From assembly GCA_029582155.1 (NCBI GenBank), contig CM055895.1:11168270-11232269 (forward strand): a stretch of 64,000 bases of DNA, written 5' to 3'. Below are positions 24,801 to 32,945 of the stretch, piece after piece. The stretch comes from Panopea generosa. Lineage: Eukaryota > Mollusca > Bivalvia > Adapedonta > Hiatellidae. A model generated the notes under the pieces. That model was not told where the DNA came from, searched no databases, and worked only from the letters and a program-made list of their open reading frames with translations. The position numbers and the translations under genes are program-made. Within the stretch, counting starts at the first letter, position 1, and each line of letters starts with the position of its first letter.

Positions 24801-25857
24801 TAAAAAAAAGATAGTCTCTACATTTTATTTCTGACTTTATAGTATAGTTACATAATTATTTTGTGTTATAGGTCGAGCTCCTGATGACTCGGAAGATGGC
24901 AGTAGTGGGATTGGATTCATGTCATATTTCCTAGTGTTCACGGTGCTGTGTGTGGCTGGATATATAGTGTTTCATAACAAACATAAGGTATATTTGTTTT
25001 CCAAACATGCACCTGTGTCCCCAGATGTTTCCCTACTTTATTTATAGTGGGAGATTCGAACCAGTTGATGTCTCATCTAATTGTACAGAAATGTTGCATA
25101 TTCTAGGTTGTGCTGTGAAAACGAGAGATAATGGTGTTTAAGACCATTTTTAAAACATTACAGGTTATTGATGGCAATTTTATTTACAAGTGAACAATTA
25201 CCCAAGATGCACTCATGAATCTGAGTAGAACCACCACTGTTCTGCAAGTAACTGACAAACTTTTCACATAATGTTTCTAGGTTGAGCTGGGCTCAAAACC
25301 ATGATGTCAGTGGTACATGTAAGTAGTCAGTGATCACAAAACAGTTTAAAACTCTATCTTTTGGAAAACATCTGCTCCACTGTCTATGATTTATCAACAT
25401 TGATTGAGTAATACATGCAAAACCAGTCAAAACTCAGTTTTTAATTGTCTTTAGAGCAGACCAAGCTCTCCCGATTGGGTCCGTTGAATAGCAATGTTGG
25501 GAAAGCCACATTGTTGATTGATCAATTGATTCAACTGAAAGTTTGAATGATGTCAAAGTTTATTAAGTGTTCAATTGCCATGAATTGTGGGACAGGCATA
25601 GAATTCCCTGCTTTTGATTGGAAGTTAATAAACCTGATTCTTGTTCTGGAATAGACTAAGTTTTGAAGTAAAACAGAAACCAGTACTTATTGTTATTATT
25701 GGAATTGTTTCAATTCTAGATCATAGCCCTAGTGGTTGAAGGCAAAGGCGCAGGCCAAGGACGCAGACCATCAAACAAGGAATATCGAAAGTTGAAAACA
25801 GAAGACGTGATGCCATCTTTGGAGAAATCCGCAACATCTACAAACTATGTGTATTAG
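407..25857 (+). CDS. TGOLN2-like: TGOLN2/KCT2-like trans-Golgi network membrane protein, 3' six coding exons (5' end outside the window)
   Basis: Six exons (407-808, 11595-12380, 13251-13313, 21695-21784, 24872-24987, 25720-25857) join with matching phases into 1,593 nt, 530 residues plus stop. The first ~134 residues are lumenal, with six Cys and NxS/T sites (NFT, NET, NIS, NAS). A long hydrophilic stem rich in Lys, Glu, Thr and Ser follows, then one membrane span (GFMSYFLVFTVLCVAGYIVF), then a basic tail with EYRKL. The family cycles between trans-Golgi network, endosomes and plasma membrane, and a YxxPhi tail signal recruits AP adaptors. The span and tail layout (HNKHK, IIALVVEGKG, RRPSNKEYRKL) is the recognisable core. 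Vertebrate TGOLN2 also has a repetitive stem. Seen: exons, splice sites, span and tail motif. Known: family trafficking. Inferred: the same role here. The signal peptide and initiator are upstream. The family name rests on recognition, not a search. Confidence 0.85.
830..4496 (+). repeat. 39-bp minisatellite, subfamily 1 (left part)
   Basis: The unit begins acttggcagt, continues gattgtgtgt and cagttgctga, and ends tacaagtat: 39 bp, 13 codons. About 94 units. Units before about 1480 mostly read gtgggtcag and later ones gtgtgtcag. Variants gatagtg/ggcagtg and catttactg/cagttgctg alternate, showing higher-order structure. Because 39 is a multiple of three, all three + frames and at least one - frame stay open for long runs, giving pseudo-proteins such as YLAVIVCQLLIQV repeats. 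Confidence 0.95.
4497..5349 (-). mobile_element. hAT-like transposon remnant inserted in the minisatellite
   Basis: An 853-bp non-repetitive insertion has matching ends: cagggcact at 4497 and its inverse agtgccctg ending at 5349. A subterminal 19-bp palindrome, ggggccgatattcggcccc, lies at about 5311-5329. On the minus strand, 4850-4629 encodes FKWLYYSASKEGYCCKYCEF, which resembles the TTF/BED-type zinc-finger start of hAT-derived transposases. The frame stops soon after, so the element is not autonomous. The flanks resemble an interrupted repeat unit: gatgat on the left, ctgatac on the right. A clean 8-bp target duplication is not visible. Confidence 0.7.
4629..4850 (-). pseudogene. hAT/TTF-type zinc-finger transposase fragment
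   Basis: A 73-residue open frame lies inside the insertion. It starts with a Ser/Asp-rich acidic stretch (SSTDSDGESD), followed by a motif with FKWLYY and CCKYCEF that looks like the N-terminal zinc-finger region found in hAT-derived proteins. The catalytic domain is missing. It could instead be a fragment of a host gene domesticated from hAT, but the terminal inverted repeats around it favour a transposon. Confidence 0.55.
5350..6190 (+). repeat. 39-bp minisatellite, subfamily 1 (right part)
   Basis: Array 830-4496 resumes immediately after the insertion, with about 21 units. They are more diverged than the left part: several units carry single-base indels, and acaagtgt/acaggtgt variants are common. 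This part grades into subfamily 2 around 6190. Confidence 0.93.
6191..11240 (+). repeat. 39-bp minisatellite, subfamily 2
   Basis: The unit begins acttgacagt, continues agtgttgtgt and gttagactga, and ends tacaagcat: again 39 bp, sharing its ends (acttg-cagt, ctgatacaag-at) with subfamily 1. About 129 units. Alternating gatacaag and gatagagg units give an irregular dimer pattern. A block of about 588 bp is duplicated (about 8075-8663 and 8664-9252), and a block of about 188 bp, marked by acaaaagttttgttttggac, recurs at about 10131 and 10319. Sense G exceeds C by about 2:1. Confidence 0.95.
11595..12380 (+). CDS. TGOLN2-like: TGOLN2-like exon, repetitive lumenal stem
   Basis: Acceptor ttttacag|CT, donor AAAAAG|GTAACC. 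The phase is 1-in/1-out and joins the previous exon as an Ala codon. It encodes about 262 residues of very hydrophilic, low-complexity stem. Three tandem repeats start at TSEKEKKTD (nucleotides ~11789, ~11960, ~12140), 57 then 60 codons apart, each containing SPDEASVNNPSNTDEKTAEK and GSAQSAA-like segments. No Cys is seen. The minus-strand open frame of 256 codons over this exon is a shadow. Confidence 0.88.
12690..13010 (+). repeat. Diverged tandem repeat, about 105-110 bp, three copies
   Basis: Three imperfect copies share gatc(t)aagaat, a run of aatttttgtaaa-type sequence, a caccctttttgag/cattcagcttgg/cactccctttgg variant, and atattgcaa-gatagat. The sequence is strongly AT-rich and lies in the intron downstream of the stem exon. 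Confidence 0.6.
13053..13074 (+). repeat. (ATTC)n microsatellite
   Basis: Five tandem attc units follow ccataaaacacc. The same ccataaa...attcattcatt ending is seen near 32490, so this is likely the tail of a SINE-like element. Confidence 0.85.
13251..13313 (+). CDS. TGOLN2-like: TGOLN2-like short exon, possible cassette exon
   Basis: Acceptor ctgtctcgcag|GAAC, donor ACACAG|GTTATT. It is exactly 63 nt and phase 1-1, so inclusion or skipping both keep the frame. It encodes TKRTTTSSTTEFYTTAEFYT, a Ser/Thr-rich stretch expected to be O-glycosylated. The donor is weak after position +2, which fits regulated use. No stop in frame. Confidence 0.6.
13800..14640 (+). repeat. Imperfect tandem repeat, about 320-bp period
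   Basis: Blocks containing aatcttcttattattatagg, followed by actcagaaacaaattgtgatc and a ggccctgggg-gggcc motif, recur at about 14055 and 14375. A partial, more diverged copy is at about 13830-13925. The ggccctgggg motif also occurs between the main copies, indicating an older half-length unit. Confidence 0.7.
14868..15112 (+). mobile_element. tRNA-derived SINE, family 1
   Basis: A degenerate B box region (ggggtcgtgagttgaaatcc) is followed by gcgtctcattgtcattcatc, aagtgggaaagcgaccag, and tgttagcccttgatggcata. It matches the copy at 36154 in order and spacing. Confidence 0.8.
15210..15448. mobile_element. MITE with about 50-bp terminal inverted repeats
   Basis: The left end gcccagttgttcaaagcttg continues with gttagcttaaccctgggtta. 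It is the inverse of the right end (ttcgcttaacccagggttaa, then gctaaccaatctttgaacaa, ctgggc), with few mismatches over about 50 bp. The element is about 239 bp with an AT-rich centre and no coding potential. Confidence 0.85.
16459..17056. mobile_element. Tc1/mariner-type MITE, 594 bp with TA target duplication
   Basis: The left end TA|cagttgaaacacgttatctc and the right end gagataacaagtttcgactg|TA are inverted repeats of about 25 bp. The TA flanks are the usual Tc1/mariner target duplication. No transposase frame is present. Confidence 0.8.
17634..17818. mobile_element. TA-flanked MITE, family with aaacctgt ends (copy 1)
   Basis: The left end is TA|caatcaaacctgtcttaaac and the right end cttacacaggtttaactg|TA. 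The internal sequence (agtcagacaagggaagagg, gacctttaagataggctgt) is shared with the copy at 60893-61073. It is 181 bp without flanks. Confidence 0.8.
17985..18615 (+). repeat. Tandem repeat, about 155 bp, four copies
   Basis: The motif cattaccaaatccttgtc recurs at about 18147, 18302 and 18457, with a diverged copy near 18588. Units contain ttgttggaaatttatgaaac, gatgcaatcactacca and gatatgtgcacattgtcttt variants. The array starts next to another tacagtcaaacctgtttaag end, so it may have grown within a transposon. Confidence 0.75.
19490..20285 (+). repeat. Tandem repeat, 115-175 bp, with an inverted terminal copy
   Basis: Four to five units start with tgttatgtgatcataatttg and contain cattcatcataacagttaat and a G-rich run before a ggccattgtat-like block. 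A unit in reverse orientation lies at about 20170-20285 (gttatgatgaatgtcttgta), so the array ends in an inverted repeat. A poly-C run is at about 20020-20034. Confidence 0.7.
20290..21665 (+). repeat. 47-bp minisatellite with a 23/24-bp half unit
   Basis: Units alternate gtttatgtatacagaatgat and ggtgtttatgtatgcaggaa followed by cactgtt. Successive ggtgtttatgtatgcagg copies at 21186 and 21233 are exactly 47 bp apart. The two halves share gtttatgtat, so the unit is an old dimer. About 29 units, more degenerate at the left edge. It ends 30 bp before the next exon acceptor. Confidence 0.93.
21695..21784 (+). CDS. TGOLN2-like: TGOLN2-like exon, acidic membrane-proximal stem
   Basis: Acceptor attaatttcag|AA, donor GATG|GTATGT. 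It is 90 nt, phase 1-1. It encodes an acidic/lysine-rich segment (EEKEDIDIKDESGQKNVAAD...) leading to the membrane span exon. It could be skipped in frame. Confidence 0.8.
22640..24335 (+). repeat. Composite dispersed repeat with an internal 147-bp tandem array
   Basis: The left part (gggggtatattggagtcacc and a cggtctgt-rich stretch at 22685-22725) and the right part (gggggtattcatcaccttca near 24300) look like the ends of a repeat common in molluscs. Between them are eight tandem units containing cataactctattcttgctaa, agttattgccctttgatat and cttgtccggagcataact. Unit starts (cataact) fall at 22795, 22941, 23102, 23249, 23397, 23540, 23687 and 23834, so the commonest spacing is 147 bp. Units differ at only a few positions, indicating recent amplification. 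Confidence 0.85.
24392..24750 (-). mobile_element. tRNA-derived SINE, family 2, with a triplicated tail
   Basis: On the minus strand there is a B-box-like gcaggttcagtccc, then gtactggttctacccagg and gcggactcgaatgcgattca, and a tail ctaaaataaattagtataaa. The tail segment of about 78 bp is present three times on the + strand (from about 24392, 24470, 24548). The copy at 28616 on the + strand has the same order with a single tail. Confidence 0.75.
24872..24987 (+). CDS. TGOLN2-like: TGOLN2-like exon, transmembrane segment
   Basis: Acceptor tgtgttatag|GT, donor CATAAG|GTATAT. The sequence before the span is acidic (APDDSEDGSSG), followed by a ~20-residue hydrophobic stretch from GFMSYFLVF to GYIVF, then the basic HNKHK stop-transfer. 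The orientation is type I, with the tail encoded by the next exon in phase 0. The segment is characteristic of the TGOLN2/KCT2 family. Confidence 0.88.
25720..25857 (+). CDS. TGOLN2-like: TGOLN2-like last coding exon, cytosolic tail with YRKL signal
   Basis: Acceptor caattctag|ATC, stop TAG at 25855-25857, 45 residues. It encodes IIALVVEGKG, then a basic GQGRRPSNK stretch, then EYRKLKTEDV and an end NYVY. YRKL fits the YxxPhi tyrosine signal recognised by AP complexes in TGN38/TGOLN2. The RRPSNKEYRKL context matches the family. The C terminus extends about 20 residues beyond the signal. Confidence 0.88.
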   Translation: MIALVVEGKGAGQGRRPSNKEYRKLKTEDVMPSLEKSATSTNYVY

Positions 25858-26926
25858 CGAAATCCATAATTTAGACACTCACAGTACTTCCCTCCAATGT
25901 TTTGTTTTTCGTTATTCTTAATAGATCAGCGCCATCACATTTGTTTCATGTGGTAGCTTGCTTGATGTTTAAATTACCACATCAAGATCATTGTTTTTAT
26001 TTATGCAAGTTTATATATTTAGATTTGTTTATTGAAAATAAGTGTGATTTCTATGCCCTGTGTATCAATATCAAGTTAATAGTTTTGAGTTAACCCCTTT
26101 TGTTTTGATGTGTTTAAAAACACCTTTTTATATGACTGGTCACAGATTGGTCAGCGAAAACTGTGTATCAGTTAAAGCATTATGTGAACAACTGGCTGTA
26201 AAAATATTCTAGATGTCAATTGCTCATTTGAAACAGATTTCAATGACCACAGTTCATATAACATGTACAGGACAGTTGTTTCAGCTATTAATCTGAATTG
26301 ATCACTCATGTGTGGATATAGGTAAAAGCAAATACCCTACTGTGGTTAGTCACATGCATTTTATACTTTGATATCAATTGACATTGTTTGGTCTAAAGTG
26401 AAACCCTGAATGTTTCAACTTGATATTTGCAAGTATAGGATGTTTGGGCTCAGTCTTTATTTTCTTAATTATTTGAGTATTGGTATTCAAATTTTTACAA
26501 AAATTGAAATGCTCCATAAAAAAATGTCATTTTTTATTTCTTCATGTAGGTAGCAGATAAATTTGTTGAATTAATTCCATTTAGAAATATTTGAGTCACC
26601 ATCTGTTTTTGTATGCAAATGATTGACAAGTTGGGTTCCAACTTATTATCAAACTTAGTCGGATATTGATTTGGTTACTCTACTTCCTTGATAATTTTCC
26701 TGAGAAGAAATGTCCCATTATTGCATTCCATCTGTATGAGTGTTAGTGTTAATTTTCCTGAGATATTGGAATTAGAGTGTTACCAAATTAATATTTTACT
26801 TACTTCCCTGCAGAGGACACTTTATTGTAGTTTTAGTAAATAATACATACTCCAATTAGGGTGACTAATTTTGTTTATTACAGGCATTTGAATCTCGGAG
26901 AACAATGAACATTTTTAAAACAAGCA
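25858..26926 (+). other. Probable 3' untranslated region, no other feature seen
   Basis: AT-rich sequence after the stop codon, with no AATAAA within the first kilobase. The first canonical AATAAA noticed is at 27963-27968. A better-formed one with a T/GT-rich downstream element lies at 36091, so the UTR could be long. Confidence 0.45.
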
Positions 26927-27396
26927 TTAACCCTTTACTCCTTAGATACGTGTTTTCTCGCACCAATCACAGAACACCTTTGAAAACAGTGCAGGAAGAG
27001 TTCAGATTGCTCATAACGAGCAATCTGAACACTTCCTGCACTGTTTTCCACTCTGTCAGTAAATATAAACATAATTCACCCAATAATTCAAAAGCCTTCT
27101 ATATTAGAGGTGTCCAAAGTCATCTATATAAGAGGTGTCCAAAGGCGTCTATATTAGAGGTGTCCAAAGGCGTCTATATTTCAGGTGTCCAAAGGTGTCT
27201 ATATTTGAGGTGTCCAAAGTCGTCTATATTAGAGGTGTCCAAAGGTCTCTATATTTGAGGTGTCCAAAGGCGTCTATATTTGAGGTGTGTCCAAAGGGGT
27301 CTATATTAGAGGTGTCCAAAGGCGTCTATATTAGAGGTGTCCAAAGGCGTCTATATTGGAGGTGTTCAAAGGCATCTATATGAAGTAAAGGGTTAA
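26927..27396. mobile_element. piggyBac-type MITE with an expanded internal 25-bp repeat (copy 1)
   Basis: TTAA flanks (26927-26930, 27393-27396) bound ends ccctttactcc and gaagtaaaggg, as expected for piggyBac target duplications and termini. Inside, about 26980-27045 is a near-perfect hairpin with 30-bp arms (aacagtgcaggaagagttca and continuation), one mismatch and a 5-bp loop. The right half holds about 11 units of a 25-bp repeat (tctatattagaggtgtccaa, then aggcg). No transposase is encoded. Confidence 0.88.
27090..27385 (+). repeat. 25-bp minisatellite inside the piggyBac-type MITE
   Basis: About 11 units of tctatattagaggtgtccaa plus aggcg, with ttgagg/ttagagg and aaagtcg/aaaggcg variants. 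The copy at 29085 has only about two units. Confidence 0.93.
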
Positions 27397-28615
27397 ATAT
27401 TTCTTTGAAGCTTCGATTAACAATTTACATGAGCATGTATATCATTTACAATTGAGCAATGCTGAGTTAACATTGATGTAAAACAATTTACATGTATAAA
27501 TTTTGAGAGTTAATTATACATGTATAGCTCATTTGAAAAATAACAGCACAAACTGTTGTAATTTGCTACATACCATGTCAGAAAAGAAAATTTTAGTGGG
27601 TTTGTAAATAGATGGTGTGAATTTGAACAGTATTTTATCCAAGGGTCTAATGTTTCAAGTATTGATATTCAGTAAGTCCCAACTCCAACTACATATATTT
27701 GTTGATTGCACAGAACACAATGTATTGTAACTATCCGTGATATATTTAATTCTTTGTTACGTGTAAATTTTATTAAAAGCTTGCTCAAATTAATTGGATA
27801 AGGCCTTGGTGTATCATGAATGGACTGGAACAGGTCTAGGTAAGGGTCCAACACACCAGCAAGTAGACCAGTTGTCTCTTAGATCATTTTTTTTTAAATT
27901 TGAAGTGTCACTTTTATCTGCTTCCTGACTGCCTGCAATTATAATTATAAAATAGACATAAAAATAAAACAAGCTTAATTATGGTCATTTATTTGCAATA
28001 TGTAATTTCAACCTTTTCTGGGTCAGTATACATAGTTTTTTTATATTTCTAAGCTCTTTATTAGAAACTCGCGTATACTTTATATAAAAAGCACTTAGAA
28101 TTATTAGTATATTTTTGCGTGCTACTCTTTCGCATAATCCTCCTTCCTCATCCAGGCTTGGGAGCAGCCATAGAGGAGTTAAAGAGGGGTTGATTAGAGG
28201 TATAGATCCATCATGTACCTGAAGCTAACCTTGTGATGAATGTGGAACCTAAATTACAGTTTGTTTCGGTTCATTGTCCTGTGTTGGAGAATTGACTATT
28301 GGTGAGAGTATAAAGCTGCATGTGTTTGGGTGCTTGCAGTTTGTCAATTGATTAGTTTAAGTAATTATTGCTCAAAACATGCAGATATGTAAACATTAAG
28401 TATAACGTGCGTTGAATATCTTATTAGGATCTGTTTCGACTAGAGACAACCTCTGTTGGATTTCAGGACTTTAGTTACTTTTTTTTTTACTTCAATCTTT
28501 TAAAGAAAAAGAAGTCATTCCAAACATTCATTGCAGGATGAGACCTCTTGCCTTAAGGTATTTTAAGTCTGCTTACTGGTAAATCTTAAATATCAAACAT
28601 AACGTTGCTTTTTTC

Positions 28616-28795
28616 ACAAGTGGTGAGTGTATAAGTCGCTCACACCAGGTAATGGGTTCGATCTCCAGCTTGATAGATGCTTTTCAATAGACAACACTCA
28701 GTACTGGTTCTACTAAGGAACCGGACCCAAGAGCTGTTCATATATGCACTGAACTTTCTTCGCAACAGAGTTAAACTAAATTAGTATAGACTATT
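28616..28795 (+). mobile_element. tRNA-derived SINE, family 2
   Basis: A B-box-like gggttcgatctcc is followed by cagtactggttctac, an aaccggacccaagagc block, gaactttcttcgcaac, and the tail taaactaaattagtatagac. It matches the minus-strand copy at 24392-24750. Confidence 0.75.
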
Positions 28796-29080
28796 TTTTT
28801 TTTTGATGGAGTTCTTAGTTAGGTTATTGAAATAAATAGTTTGTGGTAACCAACTTATCTTAACTATTCTCATATGCAGATAATTTATACTTATCTTTTT
28901 GGCATGATGCCAAGATAATATTTGAGCATGTTATATTTGCTGTGTACAGTTCTGTGTGTTACACAATGTGGGAACAATGGTTCTATGTTTTATCCCTAGA
29001 TGCATAGTGGCTGGGTGCTTGTTGTGCAGCTGGTTCACAAACAATATAGAGGGATCTGGGTGAAAGAATCTTCCATTTGT

Positions 29081-29314
29081 TTAACCCTTTACTCCATAGA
29101 TACACGTTTCCCCGCATCAATCACAGAAGGCCTTTGAAAACAGTGCAGGAAGAGTTCGTAACAAGCAATCTGAACACTTCCTGCACTGTTTTCCACTCTG
29201 TCAGTTAATATAAACATAATTTACCCAGTAATTCAAAATCCTTCTTTATAAGAGGTGTCCAAAGGCGTCTATATTAGAGGTATCCAAACGCGTCTATATG
29301 AAATAAAGGGTTAA
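29081..29314. mobile_element. piggyBac-type MITE (copy 2, short repeat allele)
   Basis: It has TTAA flanks at 29081-29084 and 29311-29314 and ends ccctttactcc and gaaataaaggg. It contains the same hairpin region as copy 1 (cagtgcaggaagagttcgta, with part of one arm deleted) and about two 25-bp units. It is 226 bp between the flanks. Confidence 0.88.
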
Positions 29315-29319
29315 GCATA

Positions 29320-30600
29320 AACTGAGGTCTCAAATGTGGAATTTTTTGACATCCTTTAATAATGTAAAATACATGAGTATGAAATATAACGGACAAATTA
29401 TTATCTGTTTATTAATGTTTAAAGTATGTGTTTCTCCAAAACAAATATAAAACAAATACACTTCATTTGAAATAAAAAAAATATCAGGATAGTTAAGTAT
29501 AAATTGGCTCTTAAACATTTAATAGAATGTACATAACAAATGATTCAAATTTTCCAAATATAGAATAATGCAACAGCAAGGTTTTTTTAATCAAGAACGT
29601 CATTATACAATTCAGTAAATTAATTTGTAAAACCTTTTTTTAGTACATTTCCAATGTCAGTGTATTCACTTGCAAAATATTCGCTGCCACTAAAACCTAA
29701 TTATTAATAACAAAATAATAATGGTAAACTATAATAAAAGTGAGGAGAAACTAGCTTTAATTTGTTATGTTGTAATCATTACAGTCTGTATGATTCTAGG
29801 TTTCTTTCAGTATTATTATCATATATAAGTTGGGTTTGACTGTCTGGACTTGCAGTGTTTTTTATATATGTTTGAGGACTTTTTTGTTGGATTATGTGAT
29901 GAAAGTTGGTTTTAATTTGATTGTATAAAACAGTGTATTATGATTTATTTGTTTATTGGTATGGCCACTCACTATTTTTCAAGGTACATTCATTCATCAA
30001 GTTAAAGACTTGAATTATATTAAATTATATTCTCACTCTATTATTTTCTGCCTTTCAACAAAAAACAACAAAAAAACAAACTTAAATTAATGTTTGTAAA
30101 CCTTCAGTTCAGACATAGAGTCTCATTTTGTTACTGTCAATGAAACTTGGTATACAGAAAGAATTTGATATCAATATTTGTGTGTAGGTCTGGCATTTTG
30201 CTCTTCTGAATTCTTAATGGAGACTGATTCCATTTTTCTTCACTTGATGTACATATATTTTTTGCATGGTATACTTTATGGAAGTATAAAAGTCAGAACT
30301 GAATCTCCAAAACAAAGTACAATAAGTACAAGGATGGTAAGTAAAGAAGTGATGGAATATAACATTTTGTTTTGTAATGAAAATGTATCCAAGACTGGTT
30401 CACTTACTATCTAAGTAAGCTTCTCATCTCCACTCCCTTCGTACACATTTAATTGCTAATATGTAATAGAAATGGGTGATATTGTCTATTATCAGTTGTA
30501 TAAATATTATTATATTGTTATTATATACGAGGGGGAATCAGAAAGTTCGTAGAATATATACATGTATATATATTTAGTGGAATTACTAATATTTCGCTTT
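29320..30600. other. AT-rich stretch without recognised feature
   Basis: Short open frames only; none shows domain-like or codon-like character. A possible transposon tip (tatacgagggggaatcagaa) occurs at about 30525, but no partner end was found. Confidence 0.5.
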
Positions 30601-30601
30601 T

Positions 30602-30888
30602 TAGCTCACCGGGACGAAGTCCAAGGAGAGCTATTGCCATGACCCTGGCCGGTGTTGTCGGCTTTGTCGTCTGTAGACACCCAGGTTAAACTTGCATTTA
30701 AGTTTAAGATTTCTATGCAACCACTTATTGGATGTGAATGAAACTTCGCATGTGTGTTCATCATCATCAATGGAACACACAGAGACAAGAACCATAACTC
30801 TGGATTGCATTTTGGCACAGTTATTGCCCTTTTTGGACTTAGACACCCAGGGGCGAGCTTTGTTGTCTTCTGACAACTCTTGTTTATA
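30602..30888 (+). repeat. Dispersed mollusc-type repeat (agctcaccgggacgaagtcc)
   Basis: It begins agctcaccgggacgaagtcc, continues agctattgccatgaccctgg, gtcgtctgtagacacccagg and ataactctggattgcatttt, and ends gttgtcttctgacaactctt. This layout is familiar from many bivalve and gastropod sequences (from memory). No coding role; short frames on both strands are by-products. Confidence 0.7.
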
Positions 30889-32240
30889 AAAAAAGTGAAC
30901 TGTTCATTCTAATTAATGTGAAGCAATAAGAAAGGTTACTGTTGTCAGCTATATAACTCTATTTATTTATTTTTGTAACAAATCTACGGGTGTCGACTTT
31001 CAGATTCCCTTTCCATTAAAAATTGAAGTAAAGGATATAGTAAGAAATAAGAAACAAGAAATAATCTATTTAAGGAAACAGAATAATATATTACTTGATA
31101 CAAACAAAATGAGGTATGCAATAGCATAATGTAGTAAAGTAATACTGGCAGAAGGCTGTATTAGTACATATCTGATATTACTGCCAGTGTAATTTGTTAC
31201 TTTATTCTTGTATAAAGCATATTCATAGACAGACTTGTTATTTGTTTTTTGTATTATTACATTTGCAAACCAATGCTTCTGTACTATAAAAGAAGACATT
31301 TGTTTTAAAAAACAATCACAAAAGAGAAATTGTTAAAAAAAAAAATTCAATTTTTATTTTTTTTTTCATGTAAAGGAAATATAATATTATATTTATTTCT
31401 TTCTAATATACATGTTCATGCATAGCAGATGTGTTTTAAATGTCAATTTTGTAACATCCAATTTACTGCTCCCATATGGTTCCTTAGCAACTGTCAGTAA
31501 TGCTGTTGTGATATCTGTGCAAAACAGATAATAGTATATGGATCTGTATAAGGAGGGAGGTTACCTCTGACTTATGTAGAGGCTCTCTCTGTTTTGTTTT
31601 TTTTGCCTGTTTTAATTATCATAATTATTGTAAGTTTGTCTCCTTGTGGTGACCCAAACGATGATTGCCTAAATCTTTTTGTTTTTGATATGTATTTGAA
31701 CAACAATTTCTAATAAACCATAGTCAATTTAAGTGAATTTGAGAAAAAAACAAAACCCAACAACTTGGTGGTCAAGATAAGTTTTATTGTTTATCCCACT
31801 CAAATGTTTTGCATTTCAGTGATAATTTGTCTTATAAATCTTAGTTACTTATATCTGTGTCTATTGTGAGAGATAAACATGATATGGAATCCTTTCTTCG
31901 TCATTTCTAGAAGAAAGAACAAGACCCAAGAGAGACAAGAACAAGCAAGGATATGCTATCCTAAATTCATTAACTGTATCCTAATTATACAATTGAAAAA
32001 TTAAAAAAATACTAATTTACTACTGTTAGAAAGGTACACTGGTAATTGAAATATATATTGAATTTAGGCTTGGCTTTTTATAGACAATAGTTCCAGTTAA
32101 GAATAGAATCACTGCTGATCTCTGCAGAGGGCTAGAAATCCTCCGAATGGATGTCATGTTCATTTTATCATTTTTTGTCAAGTTCATTAGTGTGGTTAAA
32201 TTACTAACCCCTGTGTGGTTCCAGGGAGCCTTATGAGTTA
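30889..32240. other. AT-rich stretch without recognised gene
   Basis: No splice-compatible open frame was recognised. AATAAA at about 31712 is a possible weak polyadenylation site. Confidence 0.45.
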
Positions 32241-32369
32241 TGGCAAGAATAGAATAATTGTGGCTCATACATGTCATAGGAAGTGACAATTTGTGTAATA
32301 TGATAGAATTCGCTGAAACTCTGCAGTTCTGTAGGTGTCAAAGTTCTAAGTTCATTCTGCATATTCATT

Positions 32370-32510
32370 TGTTGATGTATTGTTTTAATCTGTATGTTAA
32401 TTTGTTGTTTTTGTACATGTAGAGAGAACCTGGAATCTTCCTTCATGTTCGCATCGAATAACCTATAATGTGTTGGTATGCCATAAACCATATTCATTCA
32501 TTTATAGACA
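32370..32510 (+). repeat. SINE-like 3' end ending in attcattcattt
   Basis: Shares ttaatctgtatgttaatttg, tgttttgtacat, ggaatcttccttcat and ccataaaccatattcattca with a fragment at about 35490-35600 and with the (ATTC)n tail at 13053. Confidence 0.5.
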
Positions 32511-32784
32511 AAAAAAGCTATACTTGTACTTGAATTGACATCAGTGCAGCTCTCTGGTTAAGTTTTACATCTCGCTAACTTAAACTACTTGTAATACATA
32601 CATAATAATATTTTGCACCTCTTTATTACATGCAGATACAAGAAAGATAACTCTGTTTTGATTTCAGACAGTTTTATGAGCTTTATTTTACGTTGTATTG
32701 GCATAGTTTATCTGATAATTATTCATTATTCATTGCAAAAATGTAACGTCGGGGAACTGTTGGGATAACTTTTGTTTTAAATTG

Positions 32785-32945
32785 GGGTCCTCCATGGCCG
32801 AGTGGTCTATTGCTCTGTCGTCTCCTGACCACTTGCCACTCATCACTGAGGTGCAGGGTTTAAGCCCAGTTTATGTGAGAAAGTTGGACTGTACTTTGCG
32901 GAGGGATAGTGGTTCTACTCATTCTGAGGTCATCCTTCAGTTATA
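32785..32945 (+). mobile_element. tRNA-derived SINE, family 3
   Basis: The tRNA-like head has an A box in tccatggccgagtggtctat and a degenerate B box (gcagggtttaagcccag). It is followed by gaaagttggactgtactttg and gatagtggttctactca. The head keeps tRNA-like spacing but the body and loss of pairing show it is a SINE, not a tRNA gene. Confidence 0.75.

Larger units (their letters stand above)
21785..24871 (+). other. 3.1-kb intron
   Basis: GTATGT at 21785 to tgttatag at 24871. The first ~850 bases show no recognised feature beyond AT-rich sequence. The rest is filled by the 147-bp repeat element and a SINE. Confidence 0.75.

Noticed and set aside
30520-30560. Transposon tip tatacgagggggaatcagaa
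   Set aside because: It looks like one end of a Tc1/mariner element, but no matching inverted end was found nearby, so no element is called.
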